DNA from: Muricomes intestini
GTDB taxonomy: Bacteria > Bacillota > Clostridia > Lachnospirales > Lachnospiraceae
Length of the DNA: 64,000 nucleotides
Assembly: GCF_004346165.1 (NCBI RefSeq)
Contig: NZ_SLZZ01000006.1
Coordinates: 62,001-126,000, forward strand
Reading direction: 5' to 3'
The notes beneath the pieces are model-generated. The model made no database searches. It saw only the letters and a program-made list of their open reading frames with translations, and was not told where the DNA came from. The position numbers and the translations under genes were made by a program. Below are positions 16,362-25,001 of the stretch, piece by piece. Numbering within the stretch: the first letter of the stretch is position 1; each line of letters begins with the position of its first letter.

Positions 16362-17929
16362 TATTCGTCGATGTCGACATCAAGCCCAGATTTGAATCGA
16401 ATTGTGAAGTGATCGTCGTAGACGATGATTTGCTGGATGAGCTTTCGGACAAGGCTCTCGTCGAATTCGGTGATGCCGGTCTGCTGCTTCCCAATGAAGT
16501 CCTGTAACTCAATGATGCGCTTCCGGGTTTCCTCGCGGCTGAAGGTGTCGGCTTCGGCCTGTGATTTCTGCTCGCGCAGCCGGAAGATTTCATCGGCGAT
16601 GGCATCGTAGTCTTGCTTGCTGTTGGCCTTCCGGATGAGCTCTTTCTGCAGCTCGTCGAGTCGTGCCTGTATGCCATCCGGGCTCATCGTATCGGCGGCC
16701 GTTATTGCTTTTGCAATGTTCTCCTGCATTTGACGGATGAATCCATCCTTGTCAGTGAGTATCCTGTTGAATGCCTTGACCGTGACCTCCTGCAGGAGGT
16801 CTTCTTTGACGGTGCGGCTGGTGCAGTTCAAGGCGGCATGGCTGGGTTCAAGGCGGCTGATGCATCGCCATACGATGCTTTTGCAGCCATGGTTGTTCCA
16901 GTGGACACGCCGGTAGAGCTCGCTGCACTCGCCACAGAAGACCATCTGGGAGAAGCAATTGTTGCCAGAGTAGATGCGCTTCTGCCCATTCGGCCCGGTG
17001 TGAACCTTTCTGCGCCACACAAGCTCGGCTTGCACCTGCATGAAGATGTCTTTTGGGATGATCGCCTCATGATCGTCTTCCACGTAGTATTGCGGCAGAG
17101 CACCATTGTTTCGTACACGCTTCTTGGTGAGAAAGTCGGTGGTCACGGTTTTCTGTAGCAGGGCGTCACCCATGTATTTCTCGTTTCGCAAAATTTTGTT
17201 GATGGTGGAGTCGTACCATTTTGTTTTGCCTGCGCCGGTGAGGATGCCGTCCTTCTCCAGTCCCTCGGCAATCTTCTTCATGGAGAGTCCTTCGAGGTAC
17301 TCCCGGTAGATACGCCGCACCACTTCGGCCTGCGCGGGATCAATGATGAGATTTCCGTTTTCGTCTTTGGTGTATCCTAAGAAACGGTTGTGGTTGACCT
17401 GCACCTTGCCTTGCTGGTAGCGGTACTGAAGTCCGAGCTTGACGTTTTGGGAGAGAGACTGTGATTCCTGCTGTGCGAGGCTTGCCATGATGGTGATCAG
17501 GACTTCGCCCTTAGCGTCCATCGTGTTGATGGACTCTTTTTCAAACCAGACCGCGATGTTCTTGTCCTTGAGGAGCCGGATATATTTGAGGCAGTCGAGG
17601 GTGTTTCGGGCGAAACGGCTGATGCTTTTGGTGATGACCATGTCGATGTTTCCGGCCATGCACTCGTCGATCATGTGGTTGAACTCGTCGCGTTTCTTCG
17701 TGTTGGTGCCACTAATGCCGTCGTCTGCGAAGATTCCGGCAAGTTTCCATTCCGGGTGGCTTTTGATATATTCCGTGTAGTGGGAGACCTGCGTCTCATA
17801 GCTGGTTTCCTGTTCATCTGAGCTGGTGCTGACGCGGCAGTATGCCGCAACTCTGAGCTTCGGCTGCTCTGCCTGTTTGACATTGTTTCCAACCTGCCTT
17901 CTGGCAGGGATGATTGTCACGTTTGCCAT
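16361..17929 (-). CDS. large serine recombinase (site-specific integrase)
   Basis: A 522-residue large serine recombinase. The N-terminal catalytic domain has [20 protein letters not shown] with the nucleophile Ser, then [17 protein letters not shown] and [12 protein letters not shown]. It is followed by the recombinase domain ([30 protein letters not shown]) and a zinc-ribbon domain ([19 protein letters not shown]...WRC). A C-terminal coiled coil is likely. It cuts and joins DNA at att sites for integration. ATG 17929 has a GAGGTG site 6 bp upstream and overlaps the previous stop by one base. It is the last gene of a three-gene recombinase operon. Confidence 0.93.
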   Translation of the reverse strand: MANVTIIPARRQVGNNVKQAEQPKLRVAAYCRVSTSSDEQETSYETQVSHYTEYIKSHPEWKLAGIFADDGISGTNTKKRDEFNHMIDECMAGNIDMVITKSISRFARNTLDCLKYIRLLKDKNIAVWFEKESINTMDAKGEVLITIMASLAQQESQSLSQNVKLGLQYRYQQGKVQVNHNRFLGYTKDENGNLIIDPAQAEVVRRIYREYLEGLSMKKIAEGLEKDGILTGAGKTKWYDSTINKILRNEKYMGDALLQKTVTTDFLTKKRVRNNGALPQYYVEDDHEAIIPKDIFMQVQAELVWRRKVHTGPNGQKRIYSGNNCFSQMVFCGECSELYRRVHWNNHGCKSIVWRCISRLEPSHAALNCTSRTVKEDLLQEVTVKAFNRILTDKDGFIRQMQENIAKAITAADTMSPDGIQARLDELQKELIRKANSKQDYDAIADEIFRLREQKSQAEADTFSREETRKRIIELQDFIGKQQTGITEFDESLVRKLIQQIIVYDDHFTIRFKSGLDVDIDE

Positions 17930-18348
17930 CACTGCACCTCGCTTTCTATCAGACTGTACAGGTATTCTGCCTGTTGCTTCGGATCGTCATAGATCGATTC
18001 GGGAGCGGAGAGTTTGAAGCGAGTCGGCGGCTTTCGCGTATCCGGCGGCTGCTTCTTTCTGTTCGTCCGTCCGAGCTTCTCTGCTCGACGCTGGCGCTCC
18101 GCCTGTGCCTTGTTATAGGTTTGCTGGTCGATGATGGCGGGGTAGTAGTCGTCTCCGAGGAAATGCCTGTTTTCGAGCAGGCGCTTTGCTGAGCCATGCC
18201 AGGTCTCGATTCCTGCTTCGTGCGCTGCCTTGGCAAGGGCCATGCCGTCAAGATAGTTCTTATAGAGCTTCCGTATCTGTTTGGCTTTATCCTCGTCTAT
18301 GACTGCCTTGCCGTTTTCGATTCTGTATCCGTATGGAGTATGTCCTAT
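17929..18348 (-). CDS. short recombinase-associated protein with non-standard start
   Basis: About 139 residues that look like the recombinase and linker part of a serine recombinase without the catalytic domain: [34 protein letters not shown], then [31 protein letters not shown]. The coding similarity starts upstream of the first ATG (18243). The only start-like codon with a ribosome site (AAAGGATG) is ATA at 18346-18348, two codons after the stop of the upstream recombinase and in the same frame. Either ATA is used, or ATG 18243 gives a 104-residue product. Small proteins of this kind sit between paired recombinases in Clostridia elements. Confidence 0.65.
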   Translation of the reverse strand: MGHTPYGYRIENGKAVIDEDKAKQIRKLYKNYLDGMALAKAAHEAGIETWHGSAKRLLENRHFLGDDYYPAIIDQQTYNKAQAERQRRAEKLGRTNRKKQPPDTRKPPTRFKLSAPESIYDDPKQQAEYLYSLIESEVQ

Positions 18349-18354
18349 GGTTTT

Positions 18355-19914
18355 TCACATCCTTTCCGTGAGCGTGAGCCCGCACTTGAGCTTGAACGCC
18401 GCCTCGTGTCGTGAGTGGATGACGATACGTTCAACGAACCGTGTGAAAATCCGGTCGTCGAAAGCCTCCAGCATTTTGCTTTTTTCGACGAAATGCAGAA
18501 GGTCCTTCGTTTGCATCAAAGCTGCGGTTTCACTGCTTGTCGTGTTTTTCAAGGCGTCTATCTGTTTCCGGACGCCGTCAGCCTGTGAGAGGAGCTCAGA
18601 GGTCTGCTGGCTGTAGATTACCTGGTCGATGAATCCCTGTGCCATGAGCTTCGTCAGCGTTTTGCGCTTGTCGGCGTTCTCGGCGAGTTTTGTTTCGAGC
18701 TGCTGTATGCGGATGAGCGTCTGACTTGTCGAATTCTGCTTCAGGCTCTCCGCATAGGGCTTAAGGATCAGCCGGTGCGCGAAGATGAGCTTGTTCATCA
18801 TGGTTGTGAATGCAAGCTTGAGATCATTGTCCCTGATGAAGAGCATGGAGCACCGGTCCTTGTCGGCAAGGTGCGTTTTGCAGCTCCATGCCGCGTAGCT
18901 TCCGTCCGTGGTGTAGTTGATTCGCCGTTTGAAGGCAGCACCGCACTCGCCGCAGATGATTCTGCCAGAGAAAGCGTAGCGGTTCTGATACTTTTCATTG
19001 CCTTTGCTGATGTTCTTCTCATTAGCTCGCTGGGAGATAAGCTTCTGCGCTGCTTCCCAGTCCTTGCGGCTGATGATTGGTTCGTGATGGTTCTGCTGCA
19101 GGTACTGTGTCTGCTCGCCGTGGTTTAGGTGACGCTTGTAGGCTGAATCGGACCATGTTTTCTGGTAGAGGCAGTCTCCGCAGTATTTCTCGTTTGCTAG
19201 CATTCCGCGTATCCCTGACGGGCTCCAGTGCCCTCCGCGCTTCGTCGGGATTTGCTCCCGGTTAAGCTCCGCGGCAATGGTAGCGATTCCCTTCCCGGAG
19301 AGTGCTTCAGAGAAGATTCGGCGGACAATCTCCGCCTGCTTAGGGTTGATGGTCATTGTTTCGCCGTCCCAGTTGTACCCGTATGGCGGGTAGCTGATCT
19401 TGAAGGTCCCGTTTTCAAATCGCTTCTTGATGCTCCATTTGCTGTTCAAGCTTATGGAAAGGGATTCGTCTGCTGCCATGCTCGAGAGAATGGATAGGAA
19501 GAGCTCGCTCTCCATCGAACCGGTGTTGATGTTCTCCTTCTCAAACCAGACGGGAATGTTCAGCTCAAGGAGCTTTCTGACGAGCGCAAGACAGTCCGTG
19601 GTGTTCCGGGAGAAGCGGCTAATGCTCTTGGTGATGATCATGTCGATCTTCCCAGCTCTGCAGTCCTGTATGAGCCGTTTGAGCTCCGGACGATGGGCTT
19701 TGTCAGTGCCGCTGATGCCCTCGTCGTAATAGACTCCGGCAAACTGCCAGTCATTGCGCGAAGTGATGTAGTTTTCATAATGCGTTTTCTGGGTTTCAAG
19801 GCTCTCAAGCTGCTCATCCGAGTCTGTAGATACGCGGCAGTAGGCGGCAACTTTTAGCTTTTTTGACTTGTTTTTTTTAATGCTTGTCTGTTCTATTTTC
19901 GTTACTTTCCGCAT
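18355..19914 (-). CDS. large serine recombinase, second copy
   Basis: A 519-residue paralogue: catalytic domain [21 protein letters not shown] with the nucleophile Ser, YYDEGISGTDKAHRPELKRLI and KSISRFSRNTTDCL. The recombinase domain (GETMTINPKQAEIVRRIFSEALSG) and zinc ribbon (ICGECGAAFKRRINYTTDGSYAAWSCKTH) follow. It differs enough from the copy at 16361 to have its own role; two-recombinase systems may need both proteins. An AAGGAGG site supports the start, and a promoter-like motif lies just upstream. Confidence 0.93.
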   Translation of the reverse strand: MRKVTKIEQTSIKKNKSKKLKVAAYCRVSTDSDEQLESLETQKTHYENYITSRNDWQFAGVYYDEGISGTDKAHRPELKRLIQDCRAGKIDMIITKSISRFSRNTTDCLALVRKLLELNIPVWFEKENINTGSMESELFLSILSSMAADESLSISLNSKWSIKKRFENGTFKISYPPYGYNWDGETMTINPKQAEIVRRIFSEALSGKGIATIAAELNREQIPTKRGGHWSPSGIRGMLANEKYCGDCLYQKTWSDSAYKRHLNHGEQTQYLQQNHHEPIISRKDWEAAQKLISQRANEKNISKGNEKYQNRYAFSGRIICGECGAAFKRRINYTTDGSYAAWSCKTHLADKDRCSMLFIRDNDLKLAFTTMMNKLIFAHRLILKPYAESLKQNSTSQTLIRIQQLETKLAENADKRKTLTKLMAQGFIDQVIYSQQTSELLSQADGVRKQIDALKNTTSSETAALMQTKDLLHFVEKSKMLEAFDDRIFTRFVERIVIHSRHEAAFKLKCGLTLTERM

Positions 19915-19934
19915 TGGTTTTCCTCCTTGTCAGT

Positions 19935-19976
19935 GTCCATACATCACTCTGTTTCGGACACATAGCAAGTGATTTT
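19935..19976 (-). promoter_or_regulatory. promoter-like motif P, copy 1 (recombinase operon)
   Basis: On the minus strand: CTTGCTAT, 11 nt, then AGAGTGATGTATGGACA. The same block with the same spacing occurs upstream of three other phage genes (39456, 40069, 41369). It starts inside the 3' end of the preceding small gene and ends about 20 bp before the recombinase ATG. Confidence 0.65.
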
Positions 19977-20156
19977 CGGATATATTTCCACGAACAGGGG
20001 AGAGAATGTTTTGCGATTGATGTTGCATAATTTGTTGAATTCCTCACCGGAAATCAAGCCTGAATCAAGCATGTTTTTGGCGATTCTCTGCGCCCGCTGA
20101 TAATCGAGATCGCTGCGGATACGCTCATCTGTGTAGTAGTTATTTTCCTTCGTCAT
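19944..20156 (-). CDS. small SHOCT-like protein
   Basis: A 70-residue protein (MTKENNYYTDERIRSDLDYQRAQRIAKNMLDSGLISGEEFNKLCNINRKTFSPLFVEIYP). The pattern of a helix, then hLDxGLISxEEFxxL and NRKTFSP, is like the SHOCT-type small proteins seen beside serine recombinases. The start at 20156 follows AGGAGG. Its leader carries the CCTCCAGTGG motif, which could pair with this ribosome site. The role is unknown; a recombination directionality factor is one possibility (speculative). Confidence 0.78.
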   Translation of the reverse strand: MTKENNYYTDERIRSDLDYQRAQRIAKNMLDSGLISGEEFNKLCNINRKTFSPLFVEIYPKITCYVSETE

Positions 20157-20172
20157 GATGTTTCTCCTCCTG

Positions 20173-20207
20173 CTTTCCACTGGAGGCGGGAGGCTCGTTT
20201 TGACGAA
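20173..20207 (-). promoter_or_regulatory. leader motif L, copy 1
   Basis: Minus strand: TTCGTCAAAA, 14 nt, CCAGTGGAAAG. It lies just upstream of the small SHOCT-like gene. The CCTCC part can pair with the AGGAGG ribosome site that follows. Matching blocks occur at 50532 and 55067. Confidence 0.6.
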
Positions 20208-20213
20208 GCAGAG

Positions 20214-20260
20214 ACGAAAAAAAGCCCACTGTCAATCCAAATAAAGGAAAGCCAGTGGGC
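20214..20260 (-). terminator. terminator after the endolysin gene
   Basis: A perfect 8-bp stem GCCCACTG / CAGTGGGC is followed on the minus strand by seven or more T. It ends the late lytic operon. Confidence 0.88.
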
Positions 20261-20277
20261 CAGAGAAGGGGATGTGG

Positions 20278-21234
20278 TTATTTCACGCGAATCTTCCATC
20301 CGACCTGGATGAGGTTCACGTTTTTTATAAGCGAGGAGTTCAGCTTCTGGATCGCGGACACGGTCGTTCCATACTTCTTGGCGATGCCGGAGAGCGTGTC
20401 ACCGCGCTGGACTGTGTAGTAGATGGCAGTGGATTTTTTAGAGGATGTACCGAGCTTTTCGTTGACCTTCGCCTGTACAGTATTGTAGTCATATCCTGCG
20501 GCTGTCAGACGTTTTTTACGGTCAGCTCCGTTGCCCCATTTACCGGCGATGATCTCGGAGGCAATCTCATCCACGGATTTCTTTACGGTCGTTGTTGATG
20601 TATTGGCAGTAGCGCTTTTGCCATAGCCGTTGAATCCGCCGTTCTTAATTGTGCTCGGGAAGTCGATGTAGGAGTAGTTCATGTCGACATTCCCGCTGAT
20701 GCCGTTTACTTTTCCTTTGGACGAATATTGCCAGACACCGTAAGCGCTGGGATACGAGCATTTGCTCGCCCACTGCGCCACCCATACGGTGAACCGCTTC
20801 TTCACGGCATCTGTCACCACGGAGTTCAGACTCGAAAGCGAGGTGTAGAATCCGGCGTAATAGCCGCGGCTCTCCAACTCCGTGCAGAATGCTGTGGTAA
20901 GCGATGAGCAGAAATTCCGTCCGCGCGCGAGCTGTGACTTCTCCTCAATGTCGAAGTAGACCGGGTAGTCGATCTGTTTGCCGGACAGGACAGATGCGCA
21001 GGATTTCGCTTCCTGCTTCGCACCGTCAGCGGATGTAGCATATGAATACCAATACGCGCCGACGTGAAGTCCTGCAGCTTTCGCCTTGCTGTAGTTCGTT
21101 TCGAAGTATTTGTCTTTGTTGCCGTTTCCGTATCCAGCGCGGATGATCACGAAGTCAATGCCAGACGCTTTGACCATGTTAAAGTCGATGCTGTTTCCCT
21201 GCCAGACGGATACGTCGATTCCCTTGTATGCCAT
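20278..21234 (-). CDS. phage endolysin: GH25 muramidase with CW_7-like and LysM domains
   Basis: A 318-residue lysozyme. The GH25 catalytic barrel (residues 1 to about 190) begins [18 protein letters not shown]; catalytic acids are expected in the DIEE segment (VYFDIEEKS) and the N-terminal GIDVS Asp. Next is a Cpl-7/CW_7-like cell-wall repeat ([38 protein letters not shown]), then a C-terminal LysM ([27 protein letters not shown]). It cleaves peptidoglycan at lysis. The ATG overlaps the holin stop by one base, and there is no signal peptide, so holin-dependent release is expected. Confidence 0.95.
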   Translation of the reverse strand: MAYKGIDVSVWQGNSIDFNMVKASGIDFVIIRAGYGNGNKDKYFETNYSKAKAAGLHVGAYWYSYATSADGAKQEAKSCASVLSGKQIDYPVYFDIEEKSQLARGRNFCSSLTTAFCTELESRGYYAGFYTSLSSLNSVVTDAVKKRFTVWVAQWASKCSYPSAYGVWQYSSKGKVNGISGNVDMNYSYIDFPSTIKNGGFNGYGKSATANTSTTTVKKSVDEIASEIIAGKWGNGADRKKRLTAAGYDYNTVQAKVNEKLGTSSKKSTAIYYTVQRGDTLSGIAKKYGTTVSAIQKLNSSLIKNVNLIQVGWKIRVK

Positions 21235-21647
21235 TACTGTTCCTCCTTGTCGTTTCTGTCGTGAAGCTGTTCGAGCACGTCCTTGAGCTTGCCTGGTATC
21301 GGCAGTCCGAGGTGCGCAGCGTTTTCTGTTAAACTGAGTCCTTCATTGCTGATGTAGAAGAAAATGATCGCTGTTCTCAGCACGCCCTCGTGACCGAGCA
21401 CGTGGATGTCGAGGATGTTGGCGATTCCGACCAGAATGAAGATTAGTACCTTGCGGAAGATTCCTTTGAAGCCGACTGCACTCGACAGTTTCTTGTCCGC
21501 GATAGCGCAGAGCACGCCGGTGATGTAATCGCAGACCACAAAGATGATGAGCGCGATGAGCAGCCCGTCGCAGCCTCCTAAGAAGTAGCCGAGCCACCCT
21601 CCGATGGCTGCGAAAATGAGCTGTATAGTGTTCCAGAATTCCTTCAT
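21234..21647 (-). CDS. phage holin (TcdE / phi29-type family)
   Basis: A 137-residue protein with several membrane segments ([93 protein letters not shown]). The D-Y-I-T-G-x-x-x-A and SNEG-x-S-x-x-EN patterns mark the toxin secretion/phage lysis holin family. It forms membrane lesions that release the endolysin encoded directly downstream. Confidence 0.95.
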   Translation of the reverse strand: MKEFWNTIQLIFAAIGGWLGYFLGGCDGLLIALIIFVVCDYITGVLCAIADKKLSSAVGFKGIFRKVLIFILVGIANILDIHVLGHEGVLRTAIIFFYISNEGLSLTENAAHLGLPIPGKLKDVLEQLHDRNDKEEQ

Positions 21648-21674
21648 TGATAAGTCCCTCCTTTGATTTTGAGC

Positions 21675-21711
21675 AAAAAGAAAGGCCGCCTGCGAGATTG
21701 CAGACAGCCTT
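21675..21711 (-). terminator. terminator between tail and lysis genes
   Basis: A 12-bp stem AAGGCTGTCTGC / GCAGGCGGCCTT (two G-T pairs) with a 6-nt loop is followed by TTCTTTTT on the minus strand. It lies just before the holin gene, so lysis genes may need read-through. Confidence 0.8.
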
Positions 21712-21734
21712 GGAAAACTGTGTGATTTATGAAG

Positions 21735-24215
21735 TTATGAGGTGTTCGTCTGTTTCGGCAAAGCCTCCCACAATCGGAGATCCTCCTGCCCGAGCGACCA
21801 GATCGCAATGCCGCGCAAGTTCCAGTGGTAGGCGGCCTGGTTTGCCCAGTAGACGAGAGAGTCCACATCCTGATAGTAGAGGATGGAGAACCCGTCCGCG
21901 TCTCCGAGGAACAGCCGCGAAATCCAGATGTCGATGTCCTTCGGCGTGACCGTAATCGTGTAGTCCTTCCCACATTTGAGGTCGAGCTGCGCCGAGTGGT
22001 AGAACTCGTAGTCCATCGAGATGGAATCAGAGCGGGTTTCGGATTCCTCGATGTCGCTTGTCAGCGTGAATACCTGAAATTCATCATCCCAGGTGACATT
22101 GCTCCGGCTGATCTTCCCGTACTGCGTGACGCTGCCGTCCGGGAAGGTTACGTCGAACCGTTCATATGGCTCATACGTCCATGCGTCGCCCATGCGGAGA
22201 AGCTCGCAGATAGTCCTCTGGTCAGACCGGTAGCCCGCGGTTCCTCCGGTGAATCCGCTGACGGTCGCCGTGAACCGGAGCGTGTTGGATGCACCGGAAT
22301 AGACGCGAACCGTGCTGCCGCGAATCCGCATCTCGATGGTGTAGGTCGTCGGGTCGGTGCGAAGAGTTGCGGTTGGTGTCTGCGCAATGGACTGAGAGTA
22401 GCTTCCGAGTTTCGTGCCTCCGCTCCATAGCTCTACGGCTTGACTGTCGTAGTTCAGGCAACAGAATAGATTTCCGCAGAAGATTCCCGCTTTGCCGGTG
22501 CTGCCGGACGGAAACGCAAGACGTGCTCTCAAGTGGATGTCCTTGAATCCGTCATAGTTCCACGCAAATTGGCCGCTGCCGTCGAGCTGCGAATACACTC
22601 TGGATTCGGAGTATTCATCCGACCGCCAGACCTTCCAAGAGCCGGACAACGTCTGCCAGTAGTTCGTCTCGAGCATGCCGTAGTCCTCGAAGTCCTCGTA
22701 CCAGATGAGCGCGGAGTCGGGCTTGCGGCGCAGGACTTCTGTCGTGAGCTTGAAGCCCTTATCCGGCTGGCATTCGTTTCCGTCCACGTCTATGAAGTGG
22801 CGCGGAGACAGGGTAAACGAAGCTGATCCGGCGGACGGTTTCTCACTGAATGCCGAGCAGACGCGGAACCCGTAGAACTGCACACCTTTCACATCGACCG
22901 ATACCGTAACGGTGTGCATCCCGGCAGATAGCGAAATGCCATCTACAAGCGATGCCCAGAAGGTGCTCCTCCAGTACGGCCACCAGAGCCGCGATTCGGT
23001 GAAGTGCTTCTGTGTCTCGTCAATGCTGATATAGATACCGTTCTTGTCCCAGAAGGGATAGCAGAGCCTCACAGCGATGTCGTATGTTCCGGCGCTTGAT
23101 ACGGAGAAGCTGTATGTCGCTTCTCCCTCGTCACCCATGACTGCGATACCGTTCTCCGAAGAGACGATACCGGTGTAGTTGTCCGGCGTGCCATCATGAT
23201 CCACATAGACCGTTCCAAACGAGGTCTTCTGTGTTTTGCTGTAGGCAGTGAGGTACCTTCGCCGGTTGTAGGTTCCGGTCATCAGCGGGTACTCGTAGCT
23301 TGAAGCGTCCTGACCTTCCGCAAAATCGTAGACCTGCGGGAACGCATATGGTACCTTGTTGTAGTCATCCCAGTACGCCAAAATCGGGATGAACGGCTGA
23401 GGCGGCTTGTCGTCCGTGAAGTTGTACTTGCCCGTTACCCAGTTCTTGGCGGCGTAGTAGGTGTTCGAAGTTCCGCGATAGGTTTTCCCAAGATTCTCCG
23501 GCGTATCGTAGATCTGCCAGTTCCAGCCGTATGCCGGAAGTCCCATGAACACCTTCTCAGGCGTCATCGCGGTAACGGCGTAATCATAGATTCCGTCGAG
23601 CCAATCCTTGGGTGACACTGGTCCGGGAGCACTTCCTGCCCACGCCATTCCATAGCTCATGATCGCCGCCGTATCGCAGTATGGATTTAGGTCAGCATAG
23701 ACGCACCAGTTCTCGCCGCCGACCGACCCGTTGACGGAGTCCATTCCGGGAAGGCAGATATTGACCTTTTTCGTGCTGTCATAATTCTTGACCGTGTTCC
23801 AGATGTTCTTGAACATGGCGGTCGACTTGGCGTGCGTTGAGTAATCGCCGCCGCGCTCGAGGTCGATGTCGACGCCTGCGCACCACGGATACTTCTCCAT
23901 GATCCGCAGCAGCTCGCTCAGGAACTTGTCCTGCGCTCCGTCTGTATTCTCGCGAAGAGCAGTAAATACACTCGATGTTCCGTCATTGCGGACAGTGAGG
24001 AGCCACGTGATATGCGGATACTTATTGATGTAGGTCAGCATATCGGATATTGCCACGCCGGTTTCGGTAATCGTCCCGGTCGCGTCGACCTTAAAAGAAA
24101 AGAGACCTACCTGAGAGAGGCGGTCTCCGTAATTCTTCAATGCGGTGTACATGCGGGCGTTTCCCATGAACGTCCAGACCATGCACTTGCGGCCTTTGAG
24201 AATATCCCTGTTCAT
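21735..24215 (-). CDS. tail-associated GH18 glycosidase with inserted carbohydrate-binding region
   Basis: An 826-residue protein. Residues about 10-300 follow a GH18 chitinase-type barrel, with the catalytic motif DIDLE at 116-120 (Glu120 as acid/base) and MSYGMAWAG later. The last strand of the same fold (GIAIWSLGQED) appears only at about residues 802-812. The 450 residues between contain jelly-roll-like carbohydrate-binding segments (FGTVYVDHDGT...; DSALIWYEDFEDYGMLETNYWQTLSGSWKVW). It probably degrades or binds cell-wall glycans at the tail tip. It overlaps the upstream gene as ATGA. Confidence 0.85.
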   Translation of the reverse strand: MNRDILKGRKCMVWTFMGNARMYTALKNYGDRLSQVGLFSFKVDATGTITETGVAISDMLTYINKYPHITWLLTVRNDGTSSVFTALRENTDGAQDKFLSELLRIMEKYPWCAGVDIDLERGGDYSTHAKSTAMFKNIWNTVKNYDSTKKVNICLPGMDSVNGSVGGENWCVYADLNPYCDTAAIMSYGMAWAGSAPGPVSPKDWLDGIYDYAVTAMTPEKVFMGLPAYGWNWQIYDTPENLGKTYRGTSNTYYAAKNWVTGKYNFTDDKPPQPFIPILAYWDDYNKVPYAFPQVYDFAEGQDASSYEYPLMTGTYNRRRYLTAYSKTQKTSFGTVYVDHDGTPDNYTGIVSSENGIAVMGDEGEATYSFSVSSAGTYDIAVRLCYPFWDKNGIYISIDETQKHFTESRLWWPYWRSTFWASLVDGISLSAGMHTVTVSVDVKGVQFYGFRVCSAFSEKPSAGSASFTLSPRHFIDVDGNECQPDKGFKLTTEVLRRKPDSALIWYEDFEDYGMLETNYWQTLSGSWKVWRSDEYSESRVYSQLDGSGQFAWNYDGFKDIHLRARLAFPSGSTGKAGIFCGNLFCCLNYDSQAVELWSGGTKLGSYSQSIAQTPTATLRTDPTTYTIEMRIRGSTVRVYSGASNTLRFTATVSGFTGGTAGYRSDQRTICELLRMGDAWTYEPYERFDVTFPDGSVTQYGKISRSNVTWDDEFQVFTLTSDIEESETRSDSISMDYEFYHSAQLDLKCGKDYTITVTPKDIDIWISRLFLGDADGFSILYYQDVDSLVYWANQAAYHWNLRGIAIWSLGQEDLRLWEALPKQTNTS

Positions 24216-24793
24216 ATCACATCACCATCCTCCATCTCCTGAAACTCCACATACAGCTTTGCCGATTTCTTCTCCTCGACAGTGACCGGGTGCTTGCTGT
24301 CGCCTGCGGCGGAATATTGAAAGAATCCGTCCTTGGCGGTTGCGGAGCCGTTCTTCAGGCATTCGCGGCTTGACGCGAGAAGGGATAATTCATCACCCGC
24401 GCTTGCAGCATCCGTAAAGATCGCTTTGTGCGCTCCCGCGCCGAGGCCAAGCGAAACGCTGCCTGCTTTCATGTCCTGATTCGGATAGACCTTCCAGTCA
24501 AGTCCAGTTGAGGTCTTGCCGAGATTGAAGATGATGCAGGTCGCGCTGCCACGGACGATGCCATTGAAGAAGCGCTTTCCGGTGATGGCATATTCGTCGC
24601 CGGTCGCATACTTCTTTAGCATTGTCTCTGTGTTGATTACGTAGCCTGAGAGCATCGCGGTTTCCTGCAGCATGAGGTCGGTGAACCAGACGGTCCCGGT
24701 ACAGTCTGTGACGGTTGGTTTTACGGTGATGCTGACGATCCGCTTTTTTTCCTTCTTGTTGATTGTCTCTGTAAAGCGTGTGAATATCGGCAT
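24212..24793 (-). CDS. phage tail protein, 193 residues
   Basis: It begins MPIFTRFTETINKKEKKRIVSITVKPTVTDCTGTVWFTDLMLQETAML. The VTDCTGT-x-x-x-TD-x-x-LQ segment is repeated in the next upstream protein, so the two share a domain. The rest is beta-rich. Position between Tal and the GH18 tail protein makes it a tail-tip or baseplate component. No named family recognised. Confidence 0.75.
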   Translation of the reverse strand: MPIFTRFTETINKKEKKRIVSITVKPTVTDCTGTVWFTDLMLQETAMLSGYVINTETMLKKYATGDEYAITGKRFFNGIVRGSATCIIFNLGKTSTGLDWKVYPNQDMKAGSVSLGLGAGAHKAIFTDAASAGDELSLLASSRECLKNGSATAKDGFFQYSAAGDSKHPVTVEEKKSAKLYVEFQEMEDGDVI

Positions 24794-24795
24794 AA

Positions 24796-24990
24796 TCAGT
24801 CACCGTCCTGCGTCCATTGAATCTCTGAAACATGTCCCACCCAGCCGGTCGCAATGGAACCGCCCTGAAGGAACATGTCGGTTATATAGATTGTTCCGGT
24901 GCAGTCGGTCACGCAGACGCGAATGCGGATTTTTTTCACGCGCCCATTTTGCGGAGAAACTGCCTGCGCCATATGTGTAAATGAAGCCAT
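24796..24990 (-). CDS. short tail protein, 64 residues
   Basis: MASFTHMAQAVSPQNGRVKKIRIRVCVTDCTGTIYITDMFLQGG: almost entirely the domain shared with the N-terminus of the next gene. It lies 2 bp before that gene and 11 bp after Tal. Probably a small tail-tip component. The function is unknown. Confidence 0.7.
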   Translation of the reverse strand: MASFTHMAQAVSPQNGRVKKIRIRVCVTDCTGTIYITDMFLQGGSIATGWVGHVSEIQWTQDGD

Positions 24991-25001
24991 TGCACGCCTC
25001 C

